Origin: Chryseobacterium capnotolerans | GTDB taxonomy: Bacteria > Bacteroidota > Bacteroidia > Flavobacteriales > Weeksellaceae | NCBI RefSeq assembly: GCF_021278965.1 | Contig: NZ_CP065589.1 | Span: forward strand, 2,485,001-2,549,000 | Direction of reading: 5' to 3' | DNA: 64,000 bases | Shown here: positions 17,455 to 26,222 of the stretch, one piece after another | How the letters are laid out: each line of letters starts with the position of its first letter | Position numbering within the stretch: position 1 is the stretch's first letter | Notes under the pieces: model-generated | The model's input: only the letters and a program-made list of their open reading frames with translations | Database searches by the model: none | Told to the model about the DNA's origin: nothing | Made by a program: the position numbers and the translations under genes

Positions 17455-18552
17455 TTAGTAAGGATTCCATTTTTTAATGATGTTCTGAGCGGTAAGAATC
17501 ATTTCCGGATCCCAATTTTCTGTTTTAAAATAGTGAAATTCATGATTTTGAATAGATACAGCTTCAACACTGTCAAACAACAGCTTTGTCAGCAATGTCT
17601 GTTCTTCATGTAAAATCATATCTTCTAAAGGTTTTTGGGGGAATTGCACTTCCTTCTTACTCCAGGGATTTTTATTTTGAATTTCCAGATCTGATGAGTC
17701 AATCAGTGCCCTAACTTTATCAAAATCATCCAGAAAACGGTTTCTTTTCTCTTCTGTATTAATGGTGTGTCCCAACCTTTCAATGATCATATATTCCAGA
17801 TTTTCACATTGGGATAATATTGAAGGCAATATCAGCAGTATCTCTTCAGGAATTGAATCATCATGCGTATCTCTCCGCACCGGTTTCTTCCCGTAAGCAC
17901 TTTCCTGCCAGCTCCCTCCTGACAGATGAATTTCCCGAACTTTATTCAAAGGATACAGCTTAATAATTTCCTGCATTTCCACTTCAAAATTACAGGACTG
18001 GCAATAGATATTGTGGAGATCAAGAATCAGGAACCCATCCACATCTTCTGTCAATTGATCAAGAAACGCTCCTTGTTCCATTACATCATCCAATGAAAAT
18101 GAAAAGGCAAGATTTTCTATCCCAACAGGAACCTGCACGGCATCCTGTAACCTGTAAAGCCTATCTTTCCCAATCTCTAATGTTTTAGAGTGTAAAGAAA
18201 CGGGTAATGGTACTCCCTGATGAAAATTTTCGGTATTCATAAAACCGAAATGTTCCGTAATATGGTTATATTTTCTTTTTTGAAACTCTTGTTTTAATTG
18301 GCTAAGCCACATCTCCTGTCTTTCGCTCCATTGGGCATCAAATAAAGAATAATATACTCCATGACCAATCAAACGATTATTTTCTGCATAAAAATTAAGC
18401 AGATCACCAAGCCAAGAAGGTTCTTCCATATTGTAGAATGTATCAAATGACCATTCAAGCACTTCAACAGAATTGCTTTGTAATAAAGGCATAATAGCAG
18501 AAATAAACTCTGCTTCTGCCATCATAGATAATCCTAGCAGTGGTCTTCTCAT
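17455..18552 (-). CDS. MNIO (DUF692) multinuclear iron-dependent peptide-modifying oxidase
   Basis: 365-aa TIM-barrel protein carrying the MNIO/DUF692 ligand motifs in order: GHGVYYS (His64), TEHFGF (Glu100-His101), GIENLA (Glu146-Asn147), LDLHNIYC (Asp178, His180), EIHLSGG (His209), RRDTHDD (Asp228, His230) and IIERLG (Glu258). Members such as MbnB, TglH and ChrH oxidise cysteines in ribosomal peptides using several non-haem irons. Typical members are about 280 aa; this one has about 75 extra C-terminal residues of predicted helices that could replace the separate partner protein. The preceding gene, only 3 bp upstream, encodes a small Cys-containing secreted peptide, the likely substrate. 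Confidence 0.85.
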   Translation of the reverse strand: MRRPLLGLSMMAEAEFISAIMPLLQSNSVEVLEWSFDTFYNMEEPSWLGDLLNFYAENNRLIGHGVYYSLFDAQWSERQEMWLSQLKQEFQKRKYNHITEHFGFMNTENFHQGVPLPVSLHSKTLEIGKDRLYRLQDAVQVPVGIENLAFSFSLDDVMEQGAFLDQLTEDVDGFLILDLHNIYCQSCNFEVEMQEIIKLYPLNKVREIHLSGGSWQESAYGKKPVRRDTHDDSIPEEILLILPSILSQCENLEYMIIERLGHTINTEEKRNRFLDDFDKVRALIDSSDLEIQNKNPWSKKEVQFPQKPLEDMILHEEQTLLTKLLFDSVEAVSIQNHEFHYFKTENWDPEMILTAQNIIKKWNPY

Positions 18553-18555
18553 ATT

Positions 18556-18780
18556 CTACCCCATTCCACAGGCTGGACAAGAAAAATGACTCATCTTCAC
18601 GGTATCTTTTTTAACAATAGCTTTAGGGGTCGTCGGTTTAGGTTTTTCTGGACTTTCTGGAGCTGGAGCAACCTTTTTAACTTTCTTCACCGGCTTTTTG
18701 GTATTTGCTGCAGGTTTTGTAGTTTGTGCTGAAACTCCTACTGCCAATAAACTCGCCATTAATAATGTTGGGATTTTCAT
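18556..18780 (-). CDS. Secreted Cys-motif peptide, candidate MNIO substrate (RiPP precursor)
   Basis: 74 aa in three parts. A Sec signal peptide runs to residues 18-19 (LLAVGVSAQ, cleavage after VSA). A Lys/Pro/Ala/Thr-rich low-complexity spacer covers about 20-58. The C-terminus SHFSCPACGMG has its only two cysteines, Cys68 and Cys71. The stop is 3 bp before the MNIO start, so the two are translationally coupled. A signal-bearing precursor with a terminal Cys motif next to a DUF692 enzyme parallels the bufferin arrangement. That the two Cys are modified is inferred; a plain metal-binding lipoprotein-like peptide is the alternative. Confidence 0.75.
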   Translation of the reverse strand: MKIPTLLMASLLAVGVSAQTTKPAANTKKPVKKVKKVAPAPESPEKPKPTTPKAIVKKDTVKMSHFSCPACGMG

Positions 18781-18838
18781 AATGCTCTTTTAGAAAAAAA
18801 TTACAATAAATGTTCCATTTATAAAAATACAATAATAA

Positions 18839-18848
18839 GAAACGTTTC
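18839..18848. promoter_or_regulatory. Palindrome GAAACGTTTC, possible LacI-type operator
   Basis: A perfect 10-bp palindrome with the central CG typical of LacI/GalR-family operators. It lies in the 153-bp divergent spacer between the Cys-peptide operon and the alpha-fucosidase gene. It could regulate either direction; no cognate repressor gene is visible in the window. Confidence 0.3.
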
Positions 18849-18933
18849 AATAGCAATTCTTAATAAATATTAGAAACTATTTTATAGTATACTGTTTTCT
18901 TTATTTATATTTAAAGTTAAAATAAATCTATAT

Positions 18934-20781
18934 ATGAAAAGCCGTCTGATTAAAGCTGTTTTCCTTGGGTTGATATTCTCTGCACAGAGTATCAATGCTC
19001 AGGCTCAAACAGTTGACAACAGTAAAAAAATGGAATGGTTTAAAAATGCAAAACTGGGCATTTTTATTCATTGGGGAATCTACTCTGTTAACGGGATCTC
19101 CGAATCCTGGTCATTCTTCAATAATTATATTAATCACGAAAATTATATGAAACAGCTGAATGGTTTTTCAGCTTCAGAATATCAGCCAAAGCAATGGGTA
19201 GACCTTATTAAGGAATCCGGAGCAAAATATGCTGTTATTACCACAAAACACCATGATGGTATTTCACTCTGGAACACAAAAGCAGAAAAAGCGATAAGCA
19301 TTCCCCAAAACGCTCTGGCCCAAAAAGACGTTCTCACTCCTTTTATTTCCGCACTGAAAAAGTCAGGTTTAAAAACAGGTCTTTATTTCTCATTGCCAGA
19401 CTGGAGCCATCCGTATTATGACATCAATACCCGGACAAAAAAGCGTTACGAAATAAAAGACGAACCTACACGATGGCAGAATTTTATCAGCTATTATCAA
19501 AGTCAGCTTAATGAACTCTCCTCTCATTATGCCCCCGATCTTCTTTGGTTCGATGGAGACTGGGAACATACATCTGAGGAATGGAAAGCCACTCAAACCT
19601 TAGATTTACTTAAGAAATACAACCCTAATATTATCATCAATTCAAGGCTCAATAATCATGGAGACTATGACACTCCTGAACAAGGCATCCCGGTAGTACC
19701 TCCACAAAACCCTTATTGGGAGCTTTGCTATACCATGAATGATTCCTGGGGATACCAGCCTTATGATAAAAAATATAAGACCCCGAATATGATCGTAAGC
19801 ACATTGGCAGATGTGATCAGCATGGGTGGAAATCTTTTGCTGGATATCGGTCCGAAATCAGACGGAACCATTCCGGAGGAACAGATTGATATTCTTAAAA
19901 ACCTTGGACGCTGGACCTCCAAAAATCAGCATGCTGTTTACGAAACAACACGCGGAATTCCTTTTAATAATTACAAAGGAAAATCATCTTTATCAACTTC
20001 TAAAAAATCATTATTCCTTTATCTTGATGAAGCCAAAAATTTCACAAAAATCTATGGACTGGCAACAAAACCTCTTTTGGCAAAAATCATTGGAGATCCT
20101 GCCGCTGTTGTTACAACAGATTATAATGCTGAAAAAACACTGACTTTAAAATTTTCCAATGTAAAATTTGATAAAGATGTTACTGTTGTAGAAGTTATTT
20201 TTGAGAATCCACCTACATTTCTGAAAGATTTTAAGAAGGAAGAACAGTCTCTTGCCGAGATATTGGAAATCAAAAATACACAGGAAGCAGTTTATAATAT
20301 AGCTAATGCTCTGCACTATGATCATAATTTATTGACACATGATGGTTTAACTCATGATGGTCTTGATATGAAAATTAAAAAAACACCTCAAACAAACCCG
20401 GAAACCCTGCAATGGATAAGCAAACACTCTGAAGCTTTATTTGAAACAGGAAAAGGATTACCAGAGGGACACTTCTCTGGAATGAGTGCTTTATCAAAAG
20501 ACCAACAAACCCTTTATCTTTTTATAGAGGGAGCCCCTACCGGCCCTATTGCTCTAAAAGGAATAAAAAATGACGTTGCCAGAATACGAATCGTGGGTGA
20601 TGGCAGCATGCTTACTCACACTATTTACAATAAACTATACTGGAGTGACCGGCCAGGAATCATTTACATTGATATTCCTAAAGAAAGACTGGATAAACAG
20701 ATGACTGTCTTAGCTGTTTTGCTGAATAAACCTATTGAATTATACAGAGAAAATGTAGGAGCTATTGAAAACAACCTTTAA
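18934..20781 (+). CDS. Secreted GH29 alpha-L-fucosidase
   Basis: 615 aa with signal peptide (ending INAQAQ). The GH29 catalytic barrel covers about residues 30-340: KLGIFIHWGIYS, AKYAVITTKHHDG, and DLLWFDGDWEH with the nucleophile Asp near 205. Two beta-rich modules follow, each opening with a WTSKNQHAVYET- or WISKHSEALFET-type segment, which looks like an internal duplication of the C-terminal accessory domain. Predicted to release fucose from glycans in the periplasm. It is alone on the plus strand and divergent from the Cys-peptide operon. Confidence 0.9.
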   Translation: MKSRLIKAVFLGLIFSAQSINAQAQTVDNSKKMEWFKNAKLGIFIHWGIYSVNGISESWSFFNNYINHENYMKQLNGFSASEYQPKQWVDLIKESGAKYAVITTKHHDGISLWNTKAEKAISIPQNALAQKDVLTPFISALKKSGLKTGLYFSLPDWSHPYYDINTRTKKRYEIKDEPTRWQNFISYYQSQLNELSSHYAPDLLWFDGDWEHTSEEWKATQTLDLLKKYNPNIIINSRLNNHGDYDTPEQGIPVVPPQNPYWELCYTMNDSWGYQPYDKKYKTPNMIVSTLADVISMGGNLLLDIGPKSDGTIPEEQIDILKNLGRWTSKNQHAVYETTRGIPFNNYKGKSSLSTSKKSLFLYLDEAKNFTKIYGLATKPLLAKIIGDPAAVVTTDYNAEKTLTLKFSNVKFDKDVTVVEVIFENPPTFLKDFKKEEQSLAEILEIKNTQEAVYNIANALHYDHNLLTHDGLTHDGLDMKIKKTPQTNPETLQWISKHSEALFETGKGLPEGHFSGMSALSKDQQTLYLFIEGAPTGPIALKGIKNDVARIRIVGDGSMLTHTIYNKLYWSDRPGIIYIDIPKERLDKQMTVLAVLLNKPIELYRENVGAIENNL

Positions 20782-20816
20782 TTAAAGTTCAAAATAAGAG
20801 CTCATAAAAACACAAA

Positions 20817-20850
20817 ATCCGGAGAAAAATATTCTCCGGATCTTTTATTT
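20817..20850. terminator. Bidirectional terminator between fucosidase and ndk
   Basis: ATCCGGAGAA (20817-20826) pairs perfectly with TTCTCCGGAT (20832-20841), followed by CTTTTATTTT on plus and T-rich sequence on minus. It serves two convergent genes. Confidence 0.85.
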
Positions 20851-20864
20851 TGTAAGAAATCTTC

Positions 20865-21281
20865 TTAGAAAATCTCTCTTCCTGAAAAATGGAACTGAGC
20901 CTCGATTAATGCATTCTCGTCAGAATCTGAACCGTGAACAGCATTTTCTCCGATGCTTCTAGCAAACATTTTTCTGATAGTACCTTCTGCTGCCTCAGCA
21001 GGATTAGTAGCTCCAATTAATGTTCTGAAATCTTCAACTGCATTGTCTTTTTCTAAAACTGCAGCTACGATAGGACCAGAACTCATGAACTCTACTAATT
21101 CACCATAAAATGGTCTTTCAGCGTGTACTTCATAGAATTTTTTTGCATCAGCAACTGTAAGCTGAGTTAATTTTAAAGCTTTGATTTTAAAACCTCCTTC
21201 AGCAATCTTACCCAATATTGCACCGATATGTCCGTCAGCAACTGCATCAGGCTTAATCATAGTGAATGTAATGTTAGACAT
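20865..21281 (-). CDS. ndk: Nucleoside diphosphate kinase
   Basis: 138 aa; transfers the gamma phosphate of ATP to NDPs through a phosphohistidine. FTMIKPDAV at the N-terminus and the active-site His in [12 protein letters not shown] near residue 115 are diagnostic. Normal length, monocistronic. Confidence 0.96.
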   Translation of the reverse strand: MSNITFTMIKPDAVADGHIGAILGKIAEGGFKIKALKLTQLTVADAKKFYEVHAERPFYGELVEFMSSGPIVAAVLEKDNAVEDFRTLIGATNPAEAAEGTIRKMFARSIGENAVHGSDSDENALIEAQFHFSGREIF

Positions 21282-21390
21282 AAATGTATATTTTTTTAAT
21301 GGTGCAAAATTACAAAAAATATCTTTGATTTTTATTTTAATTTTTTTTTAACATAAAAATAACTTTTGTTAAGAAACCATGAACCAACCT

Positions 21391-21406
21391 TTGGCACAGT
21401 AATTGT
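21391..21406 (+). promoter_or_regulatory. Sigma-54 type promoter
   Basis: TTGGCAC (21391-21397), AGTAA, TTGT (21403-21406) fits the consensus TTGGCAC-N5-TTGC with only the last base differing and exact -24/-12 spacing. A transcript would start near 21417 and run into the terminator at 21461-21484. No protein gene follows on this strand. Confidence 0.5.
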
Positions 21407-21416
21407 TAATTCTATT

Positions 21417-21484
21417 ACGATTCTCATGTTTAATTTGAGTTTTCATGGTTATTAGTTTTTACCCAGCTTCGGCTGGGTTTTTTA
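21417..21484 (+). ncRNA. Candidate small transcript of about 70 nt
   Basis: Bounded upstream by a sigma-54-like promoter and downstream by a strong terminator. It contains only a nine-codon frame (21426-21455, MFNLSFHGY). It could be a small regulatory RNA or the leader of a lost gene. The rest of the 610-bp gap 21282-21891 is very AT-rich with no other visible feature. Confidence 0.4.
21461..21484 (+). terminator. Strong terminator with no gene upstream
   Basis: ACCCAGC-TTCG-GCTGGGT is a perfect 7-bp stem with a stable tetraloop, then TTTTTT. The nearest plus-strand gene, the fucosidase, ends 680 bp earlier and has its own terminator. Confidence 0.85.
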
Positions 21485-21891
21485 TTTGTAAAAAATTGAA
21501 TGTTTTTTTGATAATTTGACAAAATTGAAAACCATATAAAAGTAGATTAATATCGTATTGCTTCTAATTCAATCAATGAAATAATTGATTTTTTTTAAAT
21601 ATTTTTTTATTTCAAAATATTTTGACACAAAAAGTAGAGTTATACAACAAATTACATGCGATAAAAAGTAGAGTTATTTTAAAATCCTTTTATTTCTTTT
21701 CTCTAAAAATGAAATAAGTTTCCTAAATTATTTTATTTACTGTTTTAAAGTTGGTTTCTAAGATTAGAAACGGAATTAGAAATCTAAAGCACAGAACAAA
21801 CCTAACAGATTTTAAAAACTTGTTAGATTTTAAAAAAAACACCTCCATATTTATTATATGAAGGTATGATATTGATAAAAATATTTTACAA

Positions 21892-22818
21892 TTATTTTTG
21901 AGCGGCTTCTTCGGCTTCGTCCATCAGCTTTACGTAGGTTGCATAGCGGGAGTGTTGAATTTCTCCAGTTTCAAGAGCGTCCAATACGGCACATTTAGGT
22001 TCATTGATGTGAAGACAGTTGTGAAACTTACATTCTTCCCTTTTTTTGAATATTTCAGGGAAGTAATGTTGTACTTCTTCTTTTTCAATATCAATCATAG
22101 CAAACTCACGAACTCCAGGAGTATCAATAACATTTCCGCCAAAATGCCAGAAATGCATTTGTGCAAATGTGGTGGTATGCTTTCCTTTTAAATGCGTATC
22201 TGAAATTTCAGAAGTCTTCAGGTTTAATCCAGGTTGCAAGGCATTAACCAGAGTAGATTTTCCACATCCTGAATGGCCGAAAAATACAGAAGTTTTATCT
22301 TTCAGAATTTCCTGAAGCTGATCCAGATTTAATTTTGAATATGATGAAATTTCCAATGTCTCATACCCTATGTTCTGATAATCAAGCTCAACCTCTTTTA
22401 CAATCTCAATTTCTTCTTCATGTAAAACATCAATTTTATTAAAAAGAATTAGAGGTTTTATATTGTAAGCCTCACAGCATGCCAGAAATCTATCCAGAAA
22501 ACCTAATGAGGTTTCCGGATGCTTCAAAGTAAAAATAAAGCAGGCAAGATCAATATTGGAGGCAATAATATGCGCTTCTTTTGAAAGGTTTACAGATTTT
22601 CTGATCAGATAATTTCTGCGTGGTTCTATTTTAGTAATCCATGCAATATCATCCTGTTCGAGCTGAAATTCCACAAAATCTCCTACAGCAAGCGGATTGG
22701 TAAGTCGTGTTTTAATCAATTTGAATTTCCCCCTGATTCTGGCCTCGAAAATTTTATTTGTTTCCAATTCCAAAACCTGGTACCAGCTGCCTGTAGATTT
22801 AATAATTTTTCCTTTCAT
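21892..22818 (-). CDS. rsgA: Ribosome small subunit-dependent GTPase A
   Basis: 308 aa; late 30S assembly GTPase. It has an N-terminal OB fold (residues 1-70) and a circularly permuted GTPase domain in which the NKID motif (G4) precedes GHSGCGKSTLVN (G1) and DTPG (G3). A C-terminal zinc-binding region has the Cys/His set CKFHNCLHINEPKC. All hallmarks are intact. Confidence 0.95.
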   Translation of the reverse strand: MKGKIIKSTGSWYQVLELETNKIFEARIRGKFKLIKTRLTNPLAVGDFVEFQLEQDDIAWITKIEPRRNYLIRKSVNLSKEAHIIASNIDLACFIFTLKHPETSLGFLDRFLACCEAYNIKPLILFNKIDVLHEEEIEIVKEVELDYQNIGYETLEISSYSKLNLDQLQEILKDKTSVFFGHSGCGKSTLVNALQPGLNLKTSEISDTHLKGKHTTTFAQMHFWHFGGNVIDTPGVREFAMIDIEKEEVQHYFPEIFKKREECKFHNCLHINEPKCAVLDALETGEIQHSRYATYVKLMDEAEEAAQK

Positions 22819-22845
22819 AGATAATATGGTGCAAATATAAGGAAT

Positions 22846-22918
22846 TAGGGCTTAGGGTTGAGAAATATAGGAGAAAACAAATGTTTTAATTTCCTAAGTT
22901 CTTATTCCCTAAGCCCTA
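22846..22918. repeat. Long palindrome between rsgA and the DAHP synthase gene
   Basis: TAGGGCTTAGGG (22846-22857) pairs perfectly with CCCTAAGCCCTA (22907-22918), and the interior forms a second stem around AAAACAAATGTTTT. Same architecture as the elements at 1156, 15967 and 33404 but unrelated sequence. The lack of a T-tract argues against a simple terminator. Confidence 0.6.
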
Positions 22919-22943
22919 CTCTTTATTATCAGTGGTCAATAAT

Positions 22944-24026
22944 TTAATTCTTATCGATCATGATACTATTCTGTACCTCAATAGATTCTTCGTGAATGGC
23001 TTTGAACACTTTCTCAATAAAGTCCTGAGACATTCCTGTTTCTTTTGCTTTTTGAGTTGCGTATTCTGTGATCACTTTCCAACGTTCGGGCTGGAAGATC
23101 GCGATATCATTTTCCTTTTTAAGCTTACCGATCTTTTCTGAGATTTTCATCCTTTGGGAAAGAAGCTCAATTAATTGGAAATCAAGATCTGAGATTAATG
23201 TTCTGTGTCTTCCCATTTCCCCTTCGAAACCAGCAAGATTTGTACTTCTTACTTTTAAATTCCCAATCAGATCAGCCAATACTTCAGGAGTAATCTGCTG
23301 TGCAGCATCACTCCAAGCTTCATCAGGATTAGAGTGTGTTTCGATGATTGCTCCCTGGTAACCCACGTTAAGCGCTTCCTGGGTAATATCTGCCAATCCA
23401 GTTCTGTTACCACAAATGTGAGAAGGGTCAATCAGCATTGGAATATTAGGGAACTGGCTTTTGAAATCAAGAGCGATCTGCCAGTTAGGATTATTTCTGT
23501 ATTTTGTTTTTTGGTATGTTGAGAACCCTCTGTGAATTACTCCCAGGTTTTTAATATCCTGACCTAAAAGTCTTTCCAGCGCTCCAGCCCATAAGGCAAG
23601 ATCTGGGTTTACAGGATTTTTAACGAATACCGGCTTATCTGTTCCTCTTAAAGCCATTGCAATTTCCTGTACTGTGAAAGGGTTTACAGTAGAACGTGCT
23701 CCAATCCAAAGGACATCTACATCTGCTTCTAGCGCTGCAAATACATGGTGAGCATTAGCGACTTCAGTTGCAGTTTTAAAACCATATTCTTCTTTTACTT
23801 TTTTTAGCCAGTTCAAACCAATCACTCCTACTCCTTCAAATCCATTAGGCTTCGTCCTAGGTTTCCAGATTCCTGCACGGAATACCGATACCTGAGCATT
23901 AGATTCTTTAATTCTTCTGGCAGTTTCAAGCATCTGAGCCTCACTTTCTGCACTACATGGTCCTGCGATCATTAATGGTTGTGTAAGCCCATCGATCCAC
24001 TCGTTTTTTAAATCTTTTAAATTCAT
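22944..24026 (-). CDS. Bifunctional DAHP synthase / chorismate mutase (AroQ type)
   Basis: 360 aa. Residues 1-255 are a DAHP synthase of the KDO8P-synthase-like type (IAGPCSAES, FRAGIWKPRT, WIGARSTVNPF, LIDPSHICGN), condensing PEP and erythrose-4-phosphate at the entry to the shikimate pathway. Residues about 270-355 form an AroQ helical chorismate mutase (LIELLSQRMKISEKIGKLKK), which makes prephenate. The fusion links pathway entry with the Phe/Tyr branch and usually gives feedback control by the mutase domain. Monocistronic. Confidence 0.93.
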   Translation of the reverse strand: MNLKDLKNEWIDGLTQPLMIAGPCSAESEAQMLETARRIKESNAQVSVFRAGIWKPRTKPNGFEGVGVIGLNWLKKVKEEYGFKTATEVANAHHVFAALEADVDVLWIGARSTVNPFTVQEIAMALRGTDKPVFVKNPVNPDLALWAGALERLLGQDIKNLGVIHRGFSTYQKTKYRNNPNWQIALDFKSQFPNIPMLIDPSHICGNRTGLADITQEALNVGYQGAIIETHSNPDEAWSDAAQQITPEVLADLIGNLKVRSTNLAGFEGEMGRHRTLISDLDFQLIELLSQRMKISEKIGKLKKENDIAIFQPERWKVITEYATQKAKETGMSQDFIEKVFKAIHEESIEVQNSIMIDKN

Positions 24027-24162
24027 ATTCTAAATTTTATTGTTTTTATATTTTTTATTAAGTTCACAGCAATAGCCCTTTGATTATAAAATTTAATTTA
24101 TAATTCTTTTCAAAAAATGCCGTTCAAAAATTGTTTAAAGGAATCAGGAAAATGAAAGGGCT

Positions 24163-24325
24163 CTACTTCTCCTGTATTTTTTGGAAAGAAATTTTATTAA
24201 CAGTACCAATAAAATCGGTAATACGTTCTAAAATTTCTAAAATAAGAAGCAGAAAAGCTAAAATAACCGCTAAAATAATTAGCGGGTGCAAAGAAAGACA
24301 GATATGTATTAGATAATTTTTCCAT
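24163..24325 (-). CDS. Possible small hydrophobic protein, broken at its start
   Basis: Speculative. Between dnaX and the DAHP synthase gene, the minus strand encodes a hydrophobic stretch (LIILAVILAFLLLILEILER) ending at 24163. The only nearby ATG (24325) is one base out of frame across an A5 run; removing one A gives a 53-residue single-helix protein beginning MENYLIH. Given the other homopolymer indels in this window it may be real, but there is no family support. The rest of the 396-bp gap 24027-24422 is AT-rich and featureless. Confidence 0.22.
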
Positions 24326-24422
24326 TTTGTTCTGGAAATGTCTTTGTTTTAGCGTTTCTTACTATAATTTGTTTTTGTTGAAAAGTTATTTTCAGCAGAA
24401 AACTTTGACAAATATATAAAAA

Positions 24423-26122
24423 TTATGTCAAATCAAACTTCATTAAATCATCAAGATCTTTCAAAAGTGGATTTTTTTCTATGAATTTTTCGTAAATTTT
24501 TCTTTTGGTGACTACCTCAATCTTCAGATTTTCAACGTCTCGCACGTATTCTACCTCAATGGAATAGTTCTGAACTTTTCTTCTGAAATGATTAAAAAAT
24601 TCTCCACTTATTTTATCAAATTCTACTTTTGCAGAATCGGAAGGGAATAAAACTTTGATCTTATTCTCCTCTTTTTTCTCCAGTTTGAATGTTTTTACTG
24701 CATTAAAAACAAAATTGTTTTTTATCTGCAGATGTTTAAGCATAATTTTCCACTCAGCCTGAAGGTCTGTATCTGTAAAATGATTTTTTGGAAGATGATC
24801 AGTTCTCACGGCAACATCTTCTGCTACTTCAGTTTTCTCTTCTTTGTTTAAAAACGAATTGATACTGAAGCCTGAAGAAACGCCCGGTCTGGATAATGGT
24901 TTTGTAGTTTTATTAATCACAGCAGCCTGCACAGGTTCTGCCTGTACAGTGGTCACTGTCTTAACGACTTCTTTTTTCTCCTGAACTTTTTCAGGGATTT
25001 TCACTTCCTGCTTCTCATTGAGAAACGGAGCCAGTATCAGGAATTTTTTTTTTTAGTAACGTCTGAATTAGCAGTCAGCGAAGCCAATTGCATTAATGCA
25101 ATTTCAACCGTAAGTCTTGGGTTTTTGGAATTCTTGTAATTAATATCCGCATGGTTGCAGATCTCGATACCATCAATCAGTTGTTGAGCATTCCATTTCT
25201 GACCTTGTTCTACAAACTTCGATTTTGTTTTCTCTCCTACTTCAATCAAATCTATGGTAGAAGCATTCTGAGCCATCATTAGATCTCTGAAATGATTTCC
25301 TAGTCCGGCAACAAAAATATGGGGATCAAAACCTTTTTTAACGATATCATTAAATGCGGAAAGAACTTCAGGAATTTTATTTTCCTTGGCAAGGTCCACA
25401 ATATTCAGATATTGATCGTAATCCAGAATGTTTAATACTTCTGCGGCTTTTGCCAGGGTAATATTTCTCTGGGAGAATGTAGAAAGTCTGTCGAAGATAG
25501 AAAGAGCATCCCTTAATGCTCCATCAGCCTTTTGAGCAATCAGGTAAAGGGCATCATCTTCGTATTGGATATTTTCTTTTTGAGCTATGTTTCTTAAATG
25601 TCCCTGAATGTCTTCAATAGTGATTCTTTTAAAATCATAAATCTGACAACGGGATAGAATGGTTGGAATAATTTTATGCTTTTCCGTCGTTGCCAAAATG
25701 AAAATGGCATGAGCCGGCGGTTCTTCCAACGTCTTAAGAAAAGCATTGAAAGCAGCGGAAGACAGCATATGGACCTCGTCAATGATATATACTTTGTATT
25801 TACCAACCTGGGGTGCAAAGCGTACCTGATCTATCAGTTCTCTAATATCATCTACAGAGTTATTGGATGCAGCATCTAATTCATAGATATTATATGCAAA
25901 TCCATCTTCTGAAACGGAGCCGTCTTTCTCATTGATTTTTCTTGCTAGAATTCTTGCGCAAGTAGTTTTACCCACTCCACGAGGACCACAGAAAAGCAAT
26001 GCCTGAGCAAGCTGGCTTTCTTCAATTGCATGTTCTAAAGTATCCGTAATATGGGATTGTCCTACAACTGTGTCAAACTCCTGAGGACGATATTTTCTTG
26101 CAGATACTATAAAATTTTCCAT
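24423..26122 (-). CDS. dnaX: DNA polymerase III gamma/tau subunit with A11 frameshift site
   Basis: Clamp-loader ATPase. Domains I-II hold the Walker A GPRGVGKTTCAR, Walker B IIDEVHM and SRC motif ILSRCQ; domain III follows. The zero frame stops at 25037 after 361 aa, right at the end of domain III, giving a gamma-like product. The remaining tau region (a linker plus a C-terminal domain ending DDLMKFDLT) is in the -1 frame. The switch is at an A11 run (plus coordinates 25044-25054): one extra A, or a -1 ribosomal slip, yields a 566-aa tau. The usual E. coli zinc-binding cysteines are not seen. This may be programmed slippage or one lost A in a long run. Confidence 0.9.
25005..25054 (-). promoter_or_regulatory. 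Candidate slippery site and stimulatory hairpin in dnaX
   Basis: On the minus strand the A11 run is followed immediately by TTCCTG, pairing with CAGGAA 26 nt further on (plus 25038-25043 and 25005-25010). An inner TTCTC/GAGAA stem has a three-base loop (plus 25012-25024), and 12 nt are bulged. A homopolymeric slippery run followed by a hairpin is the layout of known dnaX recoding signals. Confidence 0.5.
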
Positions 26123-26222
26123 TGGTCAAAAATAAGAAATATAGTTTTAATTTGAAAATTAAAAGTTTTCAAATTATCCACAAGAAGTATAATTCTGTAT
26201 TAATTGGAAAACTTTTAATTAA

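Noticed and set aside
24131..24316. Plus-strand 61-codon frame rich in Lys/Ile
   Set aside because: No family resemblance, biased composition typical of AT-rich antisense frames, and no promoter or terminator.
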